Origin: Ulota crispa
Lineage: Eukaryota > Streptophyta > Bryopsida > Orthotrichales > Orthotrichaceae
Length of the DNA stretch: 64,000 nucleotides
Assembly: GCA_963920765.1 (NCBI GenBank)
Contig: OY987242.1
Coordinates: 13,540,002-13,604,001 of the forward strand
Reading direction: 5' to 3'
Under the pieces are notes generated by a model. The model saw only the letters and a program-made list of their open reading frames with translations. It ran no database searches and had not been told where the DNA came from. Below, in pieces: positions 11,679 through 23,028 of the stretch. A program made the position numbers and the translations under genes. Within the stretch, counting starts at the first letter, position 1. Each line of letters opens with the position of its first letter.

Positions 11679-12847
11679 GGGTTTAGGGTACTTCAAGGTC
11701 TCGGAAAATTTAGAAAAAACAATTTGTAGGGTTAGCCTTTCAACAAGCTTTGATGGAATTTTATTGTTGTGGAAAAAGTACTATAGAATGTTTGATATGA
11801 AAGGGCAAAGTTACAGCTCATAGGGTCCCTAAAAGCAACTCTAGACTGGTCTTGAAACTGCTTGGATGTGTTCATGTAGTGGCCCTTGACGGTCCCAATC
11901 CCAACCCTCCCAAAACAGTTGAGCAATTGACATGTGGCAAAATTTGCTTGTGCAAGCAACGTTCATTACTCCACTTTGGGTTCATTAGTATATTGCAAAG
12001 CCCTCAAATCTAGGATGCAAAATTGAGTGCTGCTCAAGATTGGGTGTGTTTACCTTAGCAATGTTTGTGGATAAGCATCTCATTCACAATAAGCAAGCTC
12101 ACTGTAAGAGAGCATAATCAAATTGGACACATTTATTCAGTTTGGATATTGTGTTCTTGTAATAAAGTGAAAATTGCAAAATAAAAGGTTGGATCAAATG
12201 TAAGAAACTATTATAGCGTCAAACATTGAGGAGTGAAAGGAAAAAGTAAACATATTTTTACCTTGTTAGTATCCAAGTAGGACATATTTTAGTTAGCCTT
12301 TTTTCCATAAGACAAAGTTTTAGACACTTGGATGCATTAGAGATTGCAAATACCAAGGGATTGATAGAGAGTTGGGTAGGTATGGATGGTTGCTAGTAGA
12401 TAGGTATGTACAAATGGGCTGATATTGATATAGAATTCTGGTTGAAATGTTGGGCGGTGCTAGCAATTAGTTTAGGATATTTTATTCTTACCCTCTATGC
12501 CTAACTCTTCATGTGAGTGTTTCTGAACCTTACTTTTGATTTTAAGGTTTTGGAATTTGTGTCTTAACTAGCAATGGCAAAGTGTCAAAATTTTCTAAGG
12601 GATACGTTTTATATGGCTATGGATAGTATATCCAAAAATCTTTTTATGTAATGTTTTATGCAATATCCATTGTCATTCTCAACTCAGTTTTGAAAGTTAA
12701 AACGATCCTATGTCAAAACGCTATACCAAATTCAGCTTAATTCTAAGACAAATCAATATTTTGAGCTCCAAATTAACAATATCATGGCATTATAGGAGTC
12801 TAATCAGAGAATTTCTCAATTGAGGAAATTTCAATTTGAATGTAAGC
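11679..12847. other. AT-rich spacer, no gene seen
   Basis: No convincing coding frame, RNA or paired terminus was found. Confidence 0.4.
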
Positions 12848-13253
12848 TTAAGGTAGGAGGCTCGAAAAGCAATCCTTTAAGGGCTGATCTGCTTTTTCAT
12901 GGTCTTCCCCATACCAAAAAGATTTAAGAGTAGTTTTCAGACTAAGAGAAATGGATGCTAAATGTAACCCAATATTATTTTTATTTTTTGGGGTATTATT
13001 GAATTGTTGATAAATTTTCAAAGCTTTTTGTAGTAGGTACCTATTTAGAATTATAAATTTCTCATAAACCATCCCCCCTTTAATGTATACAGAGATTAGG
13101 TGAATCCAAGATTTGTGATTGGCTCTTGCAATAAAAGACAATTTTTCTTTTAAGACTAGGGAGGGTCCATTCAAAAACCACCTCATATTCATTCTTGGGT
13201 TACCTATGTGACTAGTTAACTGGTAGGGTCGCTTTTTGAGTCTCCTACCTTAA
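12848..13253. mobile_element. TTAA-flanked inverted-repeat element with GGTAGGAG termini
   Basis: TTAA lies at 12848-12851 and 13250-13253. Inside it the ends are GGTAGGAGGCTCGAAAAGC and, reversed, GGTAGGAGACTCAAAAAGCG. The terminal sequence differs from the CCCCT class but uses the same target, and it shares its first bases with the family at 4230 and 51045. The short minus-strand frames across it do not resemble a known protein. Confidence 0.6.
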
Positions 13254-13982
13254 TGGGCCCATGCAAAACTGATTGGAAAGAAAAATAAACAAACCAAGAT
13301 GTTGGAGGTGATAGTAAGGAACCCAGTTTTTGGGTATTTGAGCTCAAGAGAAGGCCCATATGGGAAGTGGTTGGAGGGTCAAAAGTATTAAAATTTAGTG
13401 TCTTATTCATATCATACAAGACTAATCCCCTATATCTGCTTGTAATTTGTAGTTTGTAAGGACTATAAGAAGGAGGAATGAGAGTAGGTGGGTTCCAATC
13501 ATGCATGAGTAAATAAGCCATATTGTATCCAATTGAGCTTACCACGAGTACCATTTAAATTTATTAAAAATAAACAATAACATTTTTAATTAGCAATGAT
13601 AAAACTAGTACACACTAGAGGTTCTTGCATTTGTCATTGTCATGTTATAATCATATAACATGATACATTTGAGTAGTTTACACAAGGTAGAGTCCTATTT
13701 TGTGTGTACCTTACCTATATGTCTCTTACCTAAATAAATATGGTAATGTGTCAAGATTGAGAGACATGGCTTCTCTTGAACTCAAATATCCTCTAATGGA
13801 TCCACTAATGTGACTTGCTGAAACTATCAAAAGAACCAAAGGTTTTATTTTTTATTTTTTTGTTTTTGTTAAGCAAGCGATCTCAGCCTACAATTAGGAA
13901 AATTAAAAAATTAAATAGAATCTTCCATGAGTGTTTGTTCATCCATAAAATATTCTAATATTATTATACTTCATTTAAAATT

Positions 13983-14402
13983 GGGGAAATTACAAATAGA
14001 GCATGAAAACGTAAAGTATTACAAATAGGGGCGCAGTTTCAAAATAATTACAAATAGGGGCACAATTTCAAAAAAATTGTAAATTTTTGTAATTTTTTGG
14101 TTTGGACATTGGTTGATTTAGATACATCACATTAAATGTTAGCAAACTTCCAAAAAAATTGAAAGTCTTTATAAACTACCATTTCCTTTACTAAAACGGC
14201 TTGATTTGGAGAGACTTTTAAGTTTTTTAGAAATTAGGTAACATTGAATGTAATGTGTCTAAATCAACCAATGTCCAAACCACAAAAAAATTACAATAAT
14301 TTACAATTTTTTTTGAAATCGTGCCCCTATTTGTAATTATTTTGAAACTGCGTCCCTATTTGAAATTTTTTACGTTTTCATGCCCCTATTTGTAATTTCC
14401 CC
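13983..14402. mobile_element. Long-hairpin MITE, MULE-like
   Basis: Two arms of roughly 180 bp are inverted copies of each other. The ends are GGGGAAATTACAAATAG and, reversed, GGGGAAATTACAAATAGG. The block CCCCTATTTGTAAT recurs inside each arm. GGGGAAATTAC-type ends with long terminal repeats resemble Mutator-like MITEs. The flanks are A/T runs, so a 9-bp duplication cannot be judged. Confidence 0.7.
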
Positions 14403-14638
14403 TAAAAATTTAGCAAACTTTGTGTTTGTTTGAGAAGCATTTGAAAATTTCATCCATTTTTTTAGCCCAATTTTTTCAATGTTAAATATCCATTGTCAAA
14501 ATGAGGTAAGATTGTGACAAAACTTTGCCTACATAGAATTCTTTAAGAAGAACTTTCAAGAACCCACCAAATGTTGATTAGAGGTTTAGGGTGTTTCCAC
14601 TAAACCTCAAAAACTTCATCATGAGGAAACAAAGAACG

Positions 14639-14906
14639 CCATATTTGTTAATTTGGGACTAAACGTCCATTTTGGGATAAAAATAGGTTTAAGGTAATCA
14701 CCTTAAACCAAGCTCTAGATTTAAGTAGCATTTTTTTGGTACATGTGCCCTCACTTGAGAGGAGGAATTTGCGAGGGACAAAATCTTAGTGGCTCATACT
14801 GAATCTAATACCTTCAAATTTGGCGTTTAAATAGTTTAAGGTAACTTTTTGGGTTCAAGGTGAAGTCCAATTTGGGAATTGCGTTTTCCCAATTTAATGA
14901 ATATGG
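14639..14906. repeat. Inverted-repeat family ATATTAGGTAAATTGGG, copy 1
   Basis: It is related along its length to 19711-19960 and, in reverse, 37030-37276. Shared blocks include GAGAGGAGGAATTTG and GGTAACTTTTTGGGTT. The ends read CCATATTTGTTAATTTGGG and, reversed, CCATATTCATTAAATTGGG. It is a small non-coding MITE-like element of unknown superfamily. Confidence 0.6.
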
Positions 14907-14909
14907 CTT

Positions 14910-15615
14910 TAAAGTGCTTCATGTTTCCTATGTTGACCACTTGTTGTCCCCACTCGTTCAATTAGGTAAATTAATGTTGAACCAAAAATAAGTCTCCTCA
15001 TTTGCAAAAACAAATTAAATTCTCCATCCTTGATCATTGGACCTACTTTTGTAAAAATAACGTTTAAAGCATCTGCACCCTTGCACGCAACCTAGAGCTC
15101 TTTAAAGCACGTGTCCACAATGCTTCCATAACCACGGGTTTGCTCAAATCTTAGATTCCCTACCCTTGCCCTCAAGTAGGTACTAGCAAGCATTGAGAGC
15201 ATATCATAGAGGAGAGATGTCAAGCTTCAATCACAAGCCTCTTTTGTTGACCAATCAACAAGTTTCAATTGTTTTGAATTTGGACTTGTTAACAATTCAT
15301 CAAACCCTAAATGTTCCAATTTTGAGCTACAATTGAGTGAGCCCTATCTTGTGTAGGGCATTGGTGCTTCTATGGTGAGGCGCGTCAAATGGAGCGGCCA
15401 TGCCAAGGGCTCTTGTGCGACTATTGAACATGTGTGAGTGTGAATGCTCTTAGTATTTGAAAAAATGTTATGCACGGGGAACATACAATTTTTACCTCAT
15501 CTAAAACAATCAAAATAAATAGATAACAGATCTATGCATTAATTACTTCCTTCTCATCCAAAAGTCCCCTACCCAATTTCCTACCCAGTTGTTTCCCGTA
15601 CAGGTGAAGATGCTC
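14910..15615. mobile_element. Left-truncated copy of the GAGCATCT MITE family, interrupted
   Basis: The left part (14915-15063) and the right part (about 15500-15615, ending GGTGAAGATGCTC) match consecutive parts of the 24861-25197 element. The two halves are separated by a second MITE at 15067-15449. The far left end is missing. Confidence 0.5.
15067..15449. mobile_element. PIF/Harbinger-like MITE nested in a related MITE
   Basis: The ends are AAGCATCTGCACCCTTG and, reversed, GAGCATTCACACTCACAC. TTA is duplicated at 15064-15066 and 15450-15452. It is 383 bp and non-coding. Nesting is inferred because the flanking sequence rejoins into a copy of the 24861 family. Confidence 0.5.
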
Positions 15616-16175
15616 TTTGTTTGTATTCTTAATTTAGTATAGGGCAATGCCTGACGTGAATCACGAGCACAAATGAGCAGGAAAGGATGAAAAATCAAAG
15701 ATAAAAATTGAAGTCGAATGAAAATTTCGTAATGCTCAATTACGCAGAAAGACCCACAGAATTGAGCATTAAGATGCAGAAGCCTCCCAGGAACTGAAGG
15801 GCGAGTTTCCTGGGAGTGGTTTACTGGTCCCAAAATCCCTCCCCTTGTTCCTGGATCCCTGAAATGAAGAGCCCGAACTAGCTGGGTCTGTTTGGGCCTT
15901 GGGGGGAAAAATGGAAAATGGATCAACTTGGGTCCGAGCGGGAAAGAGCGAGTCGCTGCCCATTCAGCTCATGCCACGTCAGTTTCCCCCAAAGCTCACG
16001 GTTTTGGGTGCCAACATTATTTTTTGTACTCCCTACCACCAGACTCCTTTTTTTTCTAATAATTTTTTCTTTGCTCGATAATCCAAGCTAGGCAGATAAA
16101 TTTTTATTTCGTATTGAACGTCATTATCTATCAAGAATGTCCCTTGAGTATTCAGTTATATTTTGAGTCATATCT
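15616..16175. other. Spacer, no gene accepted
   Basis: Frames of up to about 127 codons occur on the minus strand near 15543-15926, but they show no family motif and no splice pattern. Confidence 0.35.
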
Positions 16176-17103
16176 TTAACCCCTGAAGCACTGAACACCT
16201 TTTTTTGGCAACATGGCAATTTTGGGCAGCTCACTATCAATGGGGTTTTCATTTTTTTTTTTGAAATTTTCACACATTATGTGTCTAAGGAGTAGCTTTA
16301 AGGCCCAACAACTTTCATAACTTTTGACTTCATGGTTCAAAAATTATTGCATGATATGTACTTTTCTTTGCTTGTCAGACAGCAAAAAACTTCTTTAAAA
16401 ATTACATTTTTTGAATTTTTTTTTATTGAAATTGGTTCTTCAAATTTATATGTACTTGGGAAGCTTTGAATAATTTTTATTTTGATGAGTGAGATGAAAG
16501 TTATGAGGAGATTTTGTTTGCGGGCAGTTATGGATTCTCTACTCTAAAATAAACATTGAAGTCCATTGATTTACTCAATTTTCAGTATTTTAGAAAAGAA
16601 ATAAAACCAAAAAATATATATTGTTTATCATAACATTATAGCCTTTGGGATTGGAAATTTTCATTTCCATAATTAAGTTCTTAACAATTTAGTGGTTTGA
16701 ATCATTCTCTACTTCTTTTTACTTACTATTTTTTTCCATGTGTTTTACAATTCCAAATGATTTGAAAATTTTCAAGTGTATACCCACTTGCTTTGAAGAA
16801 CAAATCCAAAAAATTACAACTATTTTGGAGTTTTTTTCATACAAATATGACCTTGGGAAGTGCAATGGCCTAGATTTTTGCAAGGACAAAAATAGCTTTT
16901 TGTCAATTCAAACTCAAATATCCAACAATCTACATGGTGAAAACTCCTGAATTTATTTTCACATCTTTTGATACTAGTGTAATACAAGATCTTATGACTA
17001 TATTTATCACAAAAAAAAAAATCTAAATTTTGGTCCTTGTACTAGAAATGGCAATTTTGGAGCTGTTTTGATGAAAATTTGAACTTAGTGCTTTAGGGGT
17101 TAG
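16176..17103. mobile_element. TTAA-type piggyBac-like non-autonomous element
   Basis: The left TTAA (16176-16179) is followed by CCCCTGAAGCACTGAAC. The right end, reversed, reads CCCCTAAAGCACTAAG and is flanked by TTAG, one change from TTAA. The interior matches 33076-34031, including GGGCAGTTATGGATTCTCTA, and part of 20509-21478. It is about 0.93 kb with no transposase. Confidence 0.72.
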
Positions 17104-17601
17104 TTTACATAAGTTGTGTGAAGTATGGGTTTGATGGTACAAAACTGGAATTATAAAGCATGCAAAAAAGCTTTTCCGCAAAGTTTAAGCAGAAGTTCTT
17201 TACAATTTATAACTAAGATAGTAAACTATCATAACTACTAATGATGCACATATTTATCCAAGATATTAACTGTTATTATTTTTATTTATCTTGGCTTTGC
17301 ACTGGCTAATACAAAAAATGAATTAGTTCAATAAGGGACCACTCCAAGCGTTTAGGAGTTAAACCGCCTATAAGTTTTTACAAACCAATGATAACCTTTG
17401 ATTGTGATCTCTACCATCTCAAGTAGTTCAAAATTCATTGAATCGCTTCTACGATTCATCCGAGAAGCTCTTCAAATAGTATATGACAACTATTGCCTTG
17501 GATGAACCTCTACCCATTTTAAAACTTCAAAAATCCATTATCAGTTCTGAAAGAATCTGTAAAAGTGCGCCAAATTGGATTATGTGCAAATTCCATTTAT
17601 C

Positions 17602-17843
17602 TTAACCCTTGAGTGCCCAACCCAAATTCATGGAGTGTTGGATCTCATTGCAAATAATTTGGTATTACAAGTTCAAAAACAACATTTGGAAGAGTTAACC
17701 ATTGATATTGCTCAAGGATTAGGGTTCGCAGATGTTGAAAAATTTGGTAAATTTTTATTGCACAGATCAAAAGTTTATAATGGTTAAAGACAACAAATTG
17801 TTGAATATAGAGAAGATTTGGGACTTTGGCGCTCAAGGGTTAA
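17602..17843. mobile_element. Short TTAA-flanked MITE (242 bp)
   Basis: TTAA lies at 17602-17605 and 17840-17843, with ends CCCTTGAGTGCCCAACC and, reversed, CCCTTGAGCGCCAAAG. Its size is like that of the 32326-32575 element, but the interiors are not obviously alike. Confidence 0.75.
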
Positions 17844-17890
17844 ACAATGTTTTGAAGGTTTATATATCCTCCAAAAAGGAAATTCAGTCC

Positions 17891-18808
17891 TTAACCCCTA
17901 AGTGCCCAAGGCACCCAATTTGGGTGTCCAAAAAAGTGCATGAAACTTTGAAATTGTGTTGAAGGCATTGATTTTATTGTTTTCAAGTTTTTTTTGTGAA
18001 AGTTGTGTGCTAATGTTAGCTTCACCATCCAAATTCAACTTCCTCCATATCTTATTCCAATTATTTTTGGTGGAAAGTAAACCGCAAGCATATATTTTGT
18101 GTCATGAATAGTGTCATGAGAGTGTCGTGAACAGTATCATAGAGCCTATGAGAAGTTGCCACATTGAAAAGACAAGCATCAAGTTGAGCAAAAGGTGAAG
18201 ATTTCCTTTGGGCACTCCCTTGGGTAGTAAGGGCCTTTTTGTTGAAATTTTGACATCTAACAAAATCTAAAAGTGCTTTTGGACTAATTCCACTTGGAAT
18301 ATCTTTGTTATAAAAATTAGAATCCATTCATTGTTGAATTTTTTTTCACTCAAATTGGTTTTTGGTCAATAATTGAAGCTAATTTTTTTTTGTTGTATTA
18401 GTTGTTTGTACTTTGATAGTTACATTGCAGGCTCATTTGTGAAACTGTGGTCATGGATTTGGAAGGGGGGCCATTAGTTATGAAGTAACGACAATAAACA
18501 CTAAAGCATCCTAAGTGTTTGCTTCCCAATTTCGTATCCAAAAATTGCCAATTTGCATTTGAAGTTTTGGGTGGCTCCAAAAAAAACAAAAAATTCTACA
18601 CTAATCATCATTCAATCACAAATATCTTAAAATCTGCATGGCCATTTCGGGTTTTTTTTGGGTAGCACCATCTAGAAGCCTTGAAGTTCAAGATTCAATG
18701 GTTACAATTTATTTTTGATGTTTAATAATAATCTTGCAAGCACAATTCAAAAAATTCAAAACTGCCTTTCAAAAACAAGAAAAACACCCTTGGGCATTTG
18801 AGGGTTAA
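17891..18808. mobile_element. TTAA-flanked piggyBac-like non-autonomous element
   Basis: TTAA lies at 17891-17894 and 18805-18808, with ends CCCCTAAGTGCCCAAGG and, reversed, CCCTCAAATGCCCAAGG. It is 918 bp and non-coding. It begins 47 bp after the end of the preceding TTAA element. Confidence 0.75.
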
Positions 18809-19394
18809 AGAAAGGAAAATTAATACCTACTTGATGGTAAAGAGCATGTGACAAAAACCAAAGCAAACATTCCGGCTAACATGAATTTTTTTAGATTAAT
18901 GGCAATTTCTCTTACGCATCAGTCTACCTACTCACCTTGAAGCTGGGGAATGCTAAATCATGAGCAAGGATTCATGAGCCGTGAACTGTGAGCGTAATTT
19001 ATTTATCCAAAAAAATTAAATTCCACCTATAAATATGTACATAGGACCTTATGATTGCACATTATAAACATTTGTCTCATGAAAAATAATTGTTTTTTAA
19101 GTTTTTCCATTAATTTTGAGCTCAAAATTGATTCCCGCTCACAAAATCATGGCTCACCGCTCATAAGCTCACCGTTCTACGCTCACAAAATAGGTTACCT
19201 CCCTTGAAGCTACCAATTTTTGATTCAAAGCGTTCAAGCAGCGGGTAGCGTTTTCAAATGTGATCAAATTTCTAAACCAAGCTTTATACTGAAAATCAAT
19301 TGCAAAAAGATCTAATTCTTATAAACTTTCATCAAAGAAGCAATGAATACCACACTGCTAGATTTTAGTTCTTAGCAGATGTTTAGCAACTTTA

Positions 19395-19650
19395 GGGCGG
19401 CTTTACACTAGGATAAATTGAAGTTGTATTGGAGCCGAAGGTCTAAATCTTTGCCTCCCATATAGGTTTGGTTTCTTGAAATCAATCCTAGGGCCTTAAC
19501 CCTAGGAGTCAAGGCCAAAGTCTTGAATAAAATAACCATCGCTTCAAAGGTAAGGTTTGACAAAGCCCTAAGGCCAAGAATTGAGTTTGTCACACAATAA
19601 AAAGGTAAGACTTGTGGTCCAAATCTCATTATCAAATTTGCAGTACAGCA
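19395..19650. mobile_element. Partial copy of the GGGCGGCTTTACAC MITE family
   Basis: One terminus, GGGCGGCTTTACACTA preceded by TTA, matches the ends of the 7097-7624 MITE. Copies of a subterminal AGGCCAAAGTC motif follow. I could not find the opposite terminus, so the right limit is a guess. Confidence 0.35.
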
Positions 19651-19710
19651 CAACTATTTTGATAAAAATTGAATTCTTGGGATAGGTAACATTGTTGGGT
19701 GCAATTAACG

Positions 19711-19960
19711 AGATATTAGGTAAATTGGGCAAAAGTGGATATTTTGGGACTTCTGAGTTTGGGGGTAATCACCCTATATCAAGCTCCAGCTTTTTTTTTT
19801 TGTATATGTGTCCTCGCCTGAGAGGAGGAATTTGTGAGGGAAAAAATCTTAATGACTTAAATTGAATCTGATACTTTTGAATCTAATTTGAGGTAACTTT
19901 TTGGGTTTGAGGTGGAGTACAAAATGGTACTTTTGTTTTTCCCAATTTACCTAATATGAC
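19711..19960. repeat. Inverted-repeat family ATATTAGGTAAATTGGG, copy 2
   Basis: This is the best-preserved copy. The ends are ATATTAGGTAAATTGGGC and, reversed, ATATTAGGTAAATTGGG, about 250 bp apart. It is non-coding, and the target duplication is not clear. Confidence 0.68.
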
Positions 19961-20039
19961 CATAATTGGAAAACCTCATTGCTATCCTTGATCTCCTTCT
20001 TCATTCCTTATTTACAAAAAATTAACTCTTGTACACTAA

Positions 20040-20346
20040 ACAATGCATTTAGGTTGCCCCTCAGTAATTTCTTACATTTTACACTATATAGATACTTCTT
20101 GATATTACAATAATTTTCATGAGTAATTTCCACAATAAGTAAATTTTAACAACAACAAGGACTTAGCTACAACAACAATGCTGCAAGGAAAAAAAGAAAA
20201 AAGAAAAAAGCATTGTCCAAGTTGTAAGCCATGTGAAATTCTAATATTTAAAAAGTTGCATGCGCCTCCAAGTGGCCAAATAGTAAGTCATGAGGTAACT
20301 TTTCAAGATAAGACAATCTAATTGTTAAGGCAACTTAAATGCACTA
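20040..20346. mobile_element. Inverted-repeat element, GTGCRTTTAGGTTGCC family, intact copy
   Basis: It matches 6834-7636 minus the nested MITE. The ends are AATGCATTTAGGTTGCCCC and, reversed, AGTGCATTTAAGTTGCC. The sequence GCAACTTAAATGCACT near 20331-20346 is the unoccupied counterpart of the nested insertion at 7097. Confidence 0.62.
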
Positions 20347-20508
20347 TTTTGGTGTAGTTATAGATTCTCCACTTTTTGACATCAAAACTTTTAGTTAAAA
20401 AAAAAAAAGGCTCCCAATATAGTCTTATTTTAATAAGCTTCTGGGAGCATTATTGAGGCCATAAATGGCTGAGATTATTACTCAAACTATCCAGCCTCAA
20501 ATCCTAGG

Positions 20509-21478
20509 TTAACCCCTAAAGGCCCAAGCCCTTTTATTCCGGTGAAAGTCACTGAAAAAATGCCACTTCTTGGGGAATAAGTAGAAAAGTAGGATATAAA
20601 TAAAATTTGCTTTGCAAATCCAACCATAGGATTTTGCCCTAGACTATGGGAGGTACTTGTGAGAAAAAAATCAGCTCATTCTTGATGTAGAGGAGTGAAA
20701 TATTGACATTTGAAGTGAAAAAAAAAAGCTTTTTTCCGTGTTGCCCAAAAAATTTAGAAGCCTTTGACCGCTCCTATATCAAAAAAGATTCTCTACGCAA
20801 AGTTGAGGTTTATTTTTTCCATGTAGAAGACCAAGTAAGGATTGTGTGGGAGAATTTTCAAATGAATTGGAGGTGTGAATCATACTTTGTAAAATCTTGC
20901 AATGCCATATGGCCATGAAATTTACATATCCACTGGCAAAATTGGAGGATTTATGTAAAATTCAGAAAAATATGAATTACTTTGATCCAAATGGTGAAAA
21001 CCAAGGAATATTAGTCTAATACAACTTAGAAAAAAAAAAGTCAAAAAACAAATACACAAACGGCTCAAAAAATTAAAGCACCAAATTTTACAAGGGCCAA
21101 AAGGAATGGAGGTTTGGGAGTCCCATACCTACCTGCAAACTAAAACTTCTCACTCATCAATCAAAATTGAATGATTCAAGTTTCACATATATAAATCTAA
21201 AGAACCACTTTCAAGTTTTTTTTTTTTTTTTTTAAATGCAAGTTTTAAGGAATTTTTTGGGTTGCCTGGATTGCTTGCCCTCCCCTGTTTTTCAAAAATT
21301 CATGCATAACTTCCTCAATAAATGTTGGAATGAAGAAAAAACTTAGATGCTTGCATAAGTCTTGGAATTCCCCAACTTTAATAAAAGTTTCAAAAAATCA
21401 CACAAACTAGTTTAGTTATAGGTACATGCCTAAAATCCATTTTTCCCCCAAGGGGATAGTTGGGCTTTTAGGGGTTAA
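20509..21478. mobile_element. TTAA-flanked piggyBac-like non-autonomous element (best ends)
   Basis: TTAA lies at 20509-20512 and 21475-21478, with ends CCCCTAAAGGCCCAAGCC and, reversed, CCCCTAAAAGCCCAACTATC. It is 970 bp. The left part matches the reversed right part of 33076-34031, and the right part matches both arms of 32572-33079. No transposase is encoded. Confidence 0.8.
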
Positions 21479-21486
21479 ATTGACCC

Positions 21487-22248
21487 TTAGAGTAGCCTCA
21501 ATGGTTACGCTGTAGATGCAAGCACTAAAAGGGTTCAAAAGCTCATTCAATACACTCTTGTAAGTGCTGATTCTGATTAATAAGAGTGAATAGACCCAAT
21601 GCACTTGAAAATGTAGTAACATGGAAAGGGCCTGAGATAGGAATTGGCTCACATAGGAATTAGCACCTAACACAATTTTTGACATTCGTGGGCCCATTGG
21701 TTAGAATTGGGGAAGTGCAAGCTCTCTTACACAAGTTATGACACGAGGTGGGATCACTTCAAGAATCTCTTCCCCGTTCTTCTTCAAGGCTCAATTGTCA
21801 TCATGACCCTCTTAACTACACCTTTTTGCTTCAATTGGAGTGGCACTATAACTAAAGCATTGTGCTCTAATTTAGTGTGGTGCTCTAAAACAATACACTT
21901 CTAAGAATAGTTGACATTGTTCCTTCAAATATCTATTGCTGTCATTGATGAGTTAGGTGGCTTTAGCAAATTAGGTTAACTTGCTAACCCCACTTAACTC
22001 ATCAATGACAATAATAGAAATTTGAAGGAACAATGTCAACCATTTCTACAAATGCACAATTTTATAGCAATGCACCAAATTAGAGCATGCTACCTTTGTT
22101 GCAAAATATTACTTCAAGGCTCTCCTTTGGTATGCACTCTAATTAGAGGAGTTGATTACTATCTCCATTGGGTCCTTTTTTTTTCTTCTTGTCTCCTCCT
22201 TTTTAGTGACAAAGAGTCCACATGAAGTGGCCATTGAGGCTGCTCTTA
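21487..22248. mobile_element. Fold-back MITE, PIF/Harbinger-like
   Basis: The ends are GAGTAGCCTCAATGG and, reversed, GAGCAGCCTCAATGG, with a TTA duplication (21487-21489 and 22246-22248). The arms are mutual inverted copies over several hundred bases, most strikingly about 21905-21970 against 21975-22043. The element could form a large hairpin. It is non-coding. Confidence 0.68.
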
Positions 22249-22577
22249 GCTAAGAGTGTCTCATGCCACACGCCAAATGTTTAGGCCTCGCTTCTTTTTG
22301 GATGAAAAGCAATTAATTTTAGCAATGTTGGCCTCTACATTTATCTTCCCCCTTCATATAAGCCATAATTGATGGAGGCCTCTAAGCCCTCTACAAGCTA
22401 TATTTTATGGTGATCATAGCTTACTTTATTGCTTTTTTAATTTCTTTAACTTGTGATTGGTTGGCATTATATTTAGCAAGTTGCAATGTTGGGGATACAA
22501 GTAGCCATTCCTTCTAAAATGAATAGAGAGGAATTGGAAGGACCTGTACATTTGGAGGGTTGCAGGAGATGTTCTAA

Positions 22578-23025
22578 GGGCATCCCCAATCCAGCTGGCA
22601 TTTGAGCTTCGGAAAGTGTGTCAGCCCATGCCTAACTTGGAGTCAGATATAGAGCAGGGGCATTTTTGGAGTCAGATATAGAGCAGGGGCATTTTCCGAG
22701 TGCAGTAGCCCCAATGCATAAAAGCTTTGACACTCACTAAACATGAGTTTTTAATAGTTTATGTTTTTTTTAAGTGCTTATGTATGGCTAATTCATGTCA
22801 AAAGTATCTGAGATTCTCTTAAATTACGTCAGTGTCAGAGCTGGAGTGGTATGCAGGACTCTCCAAATAGTGAAAATTTGCAAGAGAAGGGCTCTTATGT
22901 GGGGAACCCTGAAAAATGTAGTATGATTTAACTGCTGCATTGGAACCCATGTTTTTGCTCAAGTCCGATTTAAAGCAGTGCACAAGCTTTTGCCTGCCTC
23001 TCTTACGGCTGCATTGGGGAAGCCC
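22578..23025. mobile_element. PIF/Harbinger-like (Tourist-type) MITE
   Basis: The ends are GGGCATCCCCAATCCAGC and, reversed, GGGCTTCCCCAATGCAGC, with TAA duplicated at 22575-22577 and 23026-23028. A 30-bp tandem duplication (unit beginning GGAGTCAGATATAGAGCAGG) lies inside at about 22638-22697. Confidence 0.75.
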
Positions 23026-23028
23026 TAA

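Noticed and set aside
12848-13554. Two successive minus-strand frames that might form a retroelement protein
   Set aside because: They lack any reverse transcriptase or transposase signature, and the first lies almost wholly within a TTAA-flanked inverted-repeat element.
19494-19512. TTAACCCTAGG as a further TTAA-type left end
   Set aside because: The terminal sequence diverges after CCCT and no right end follows.
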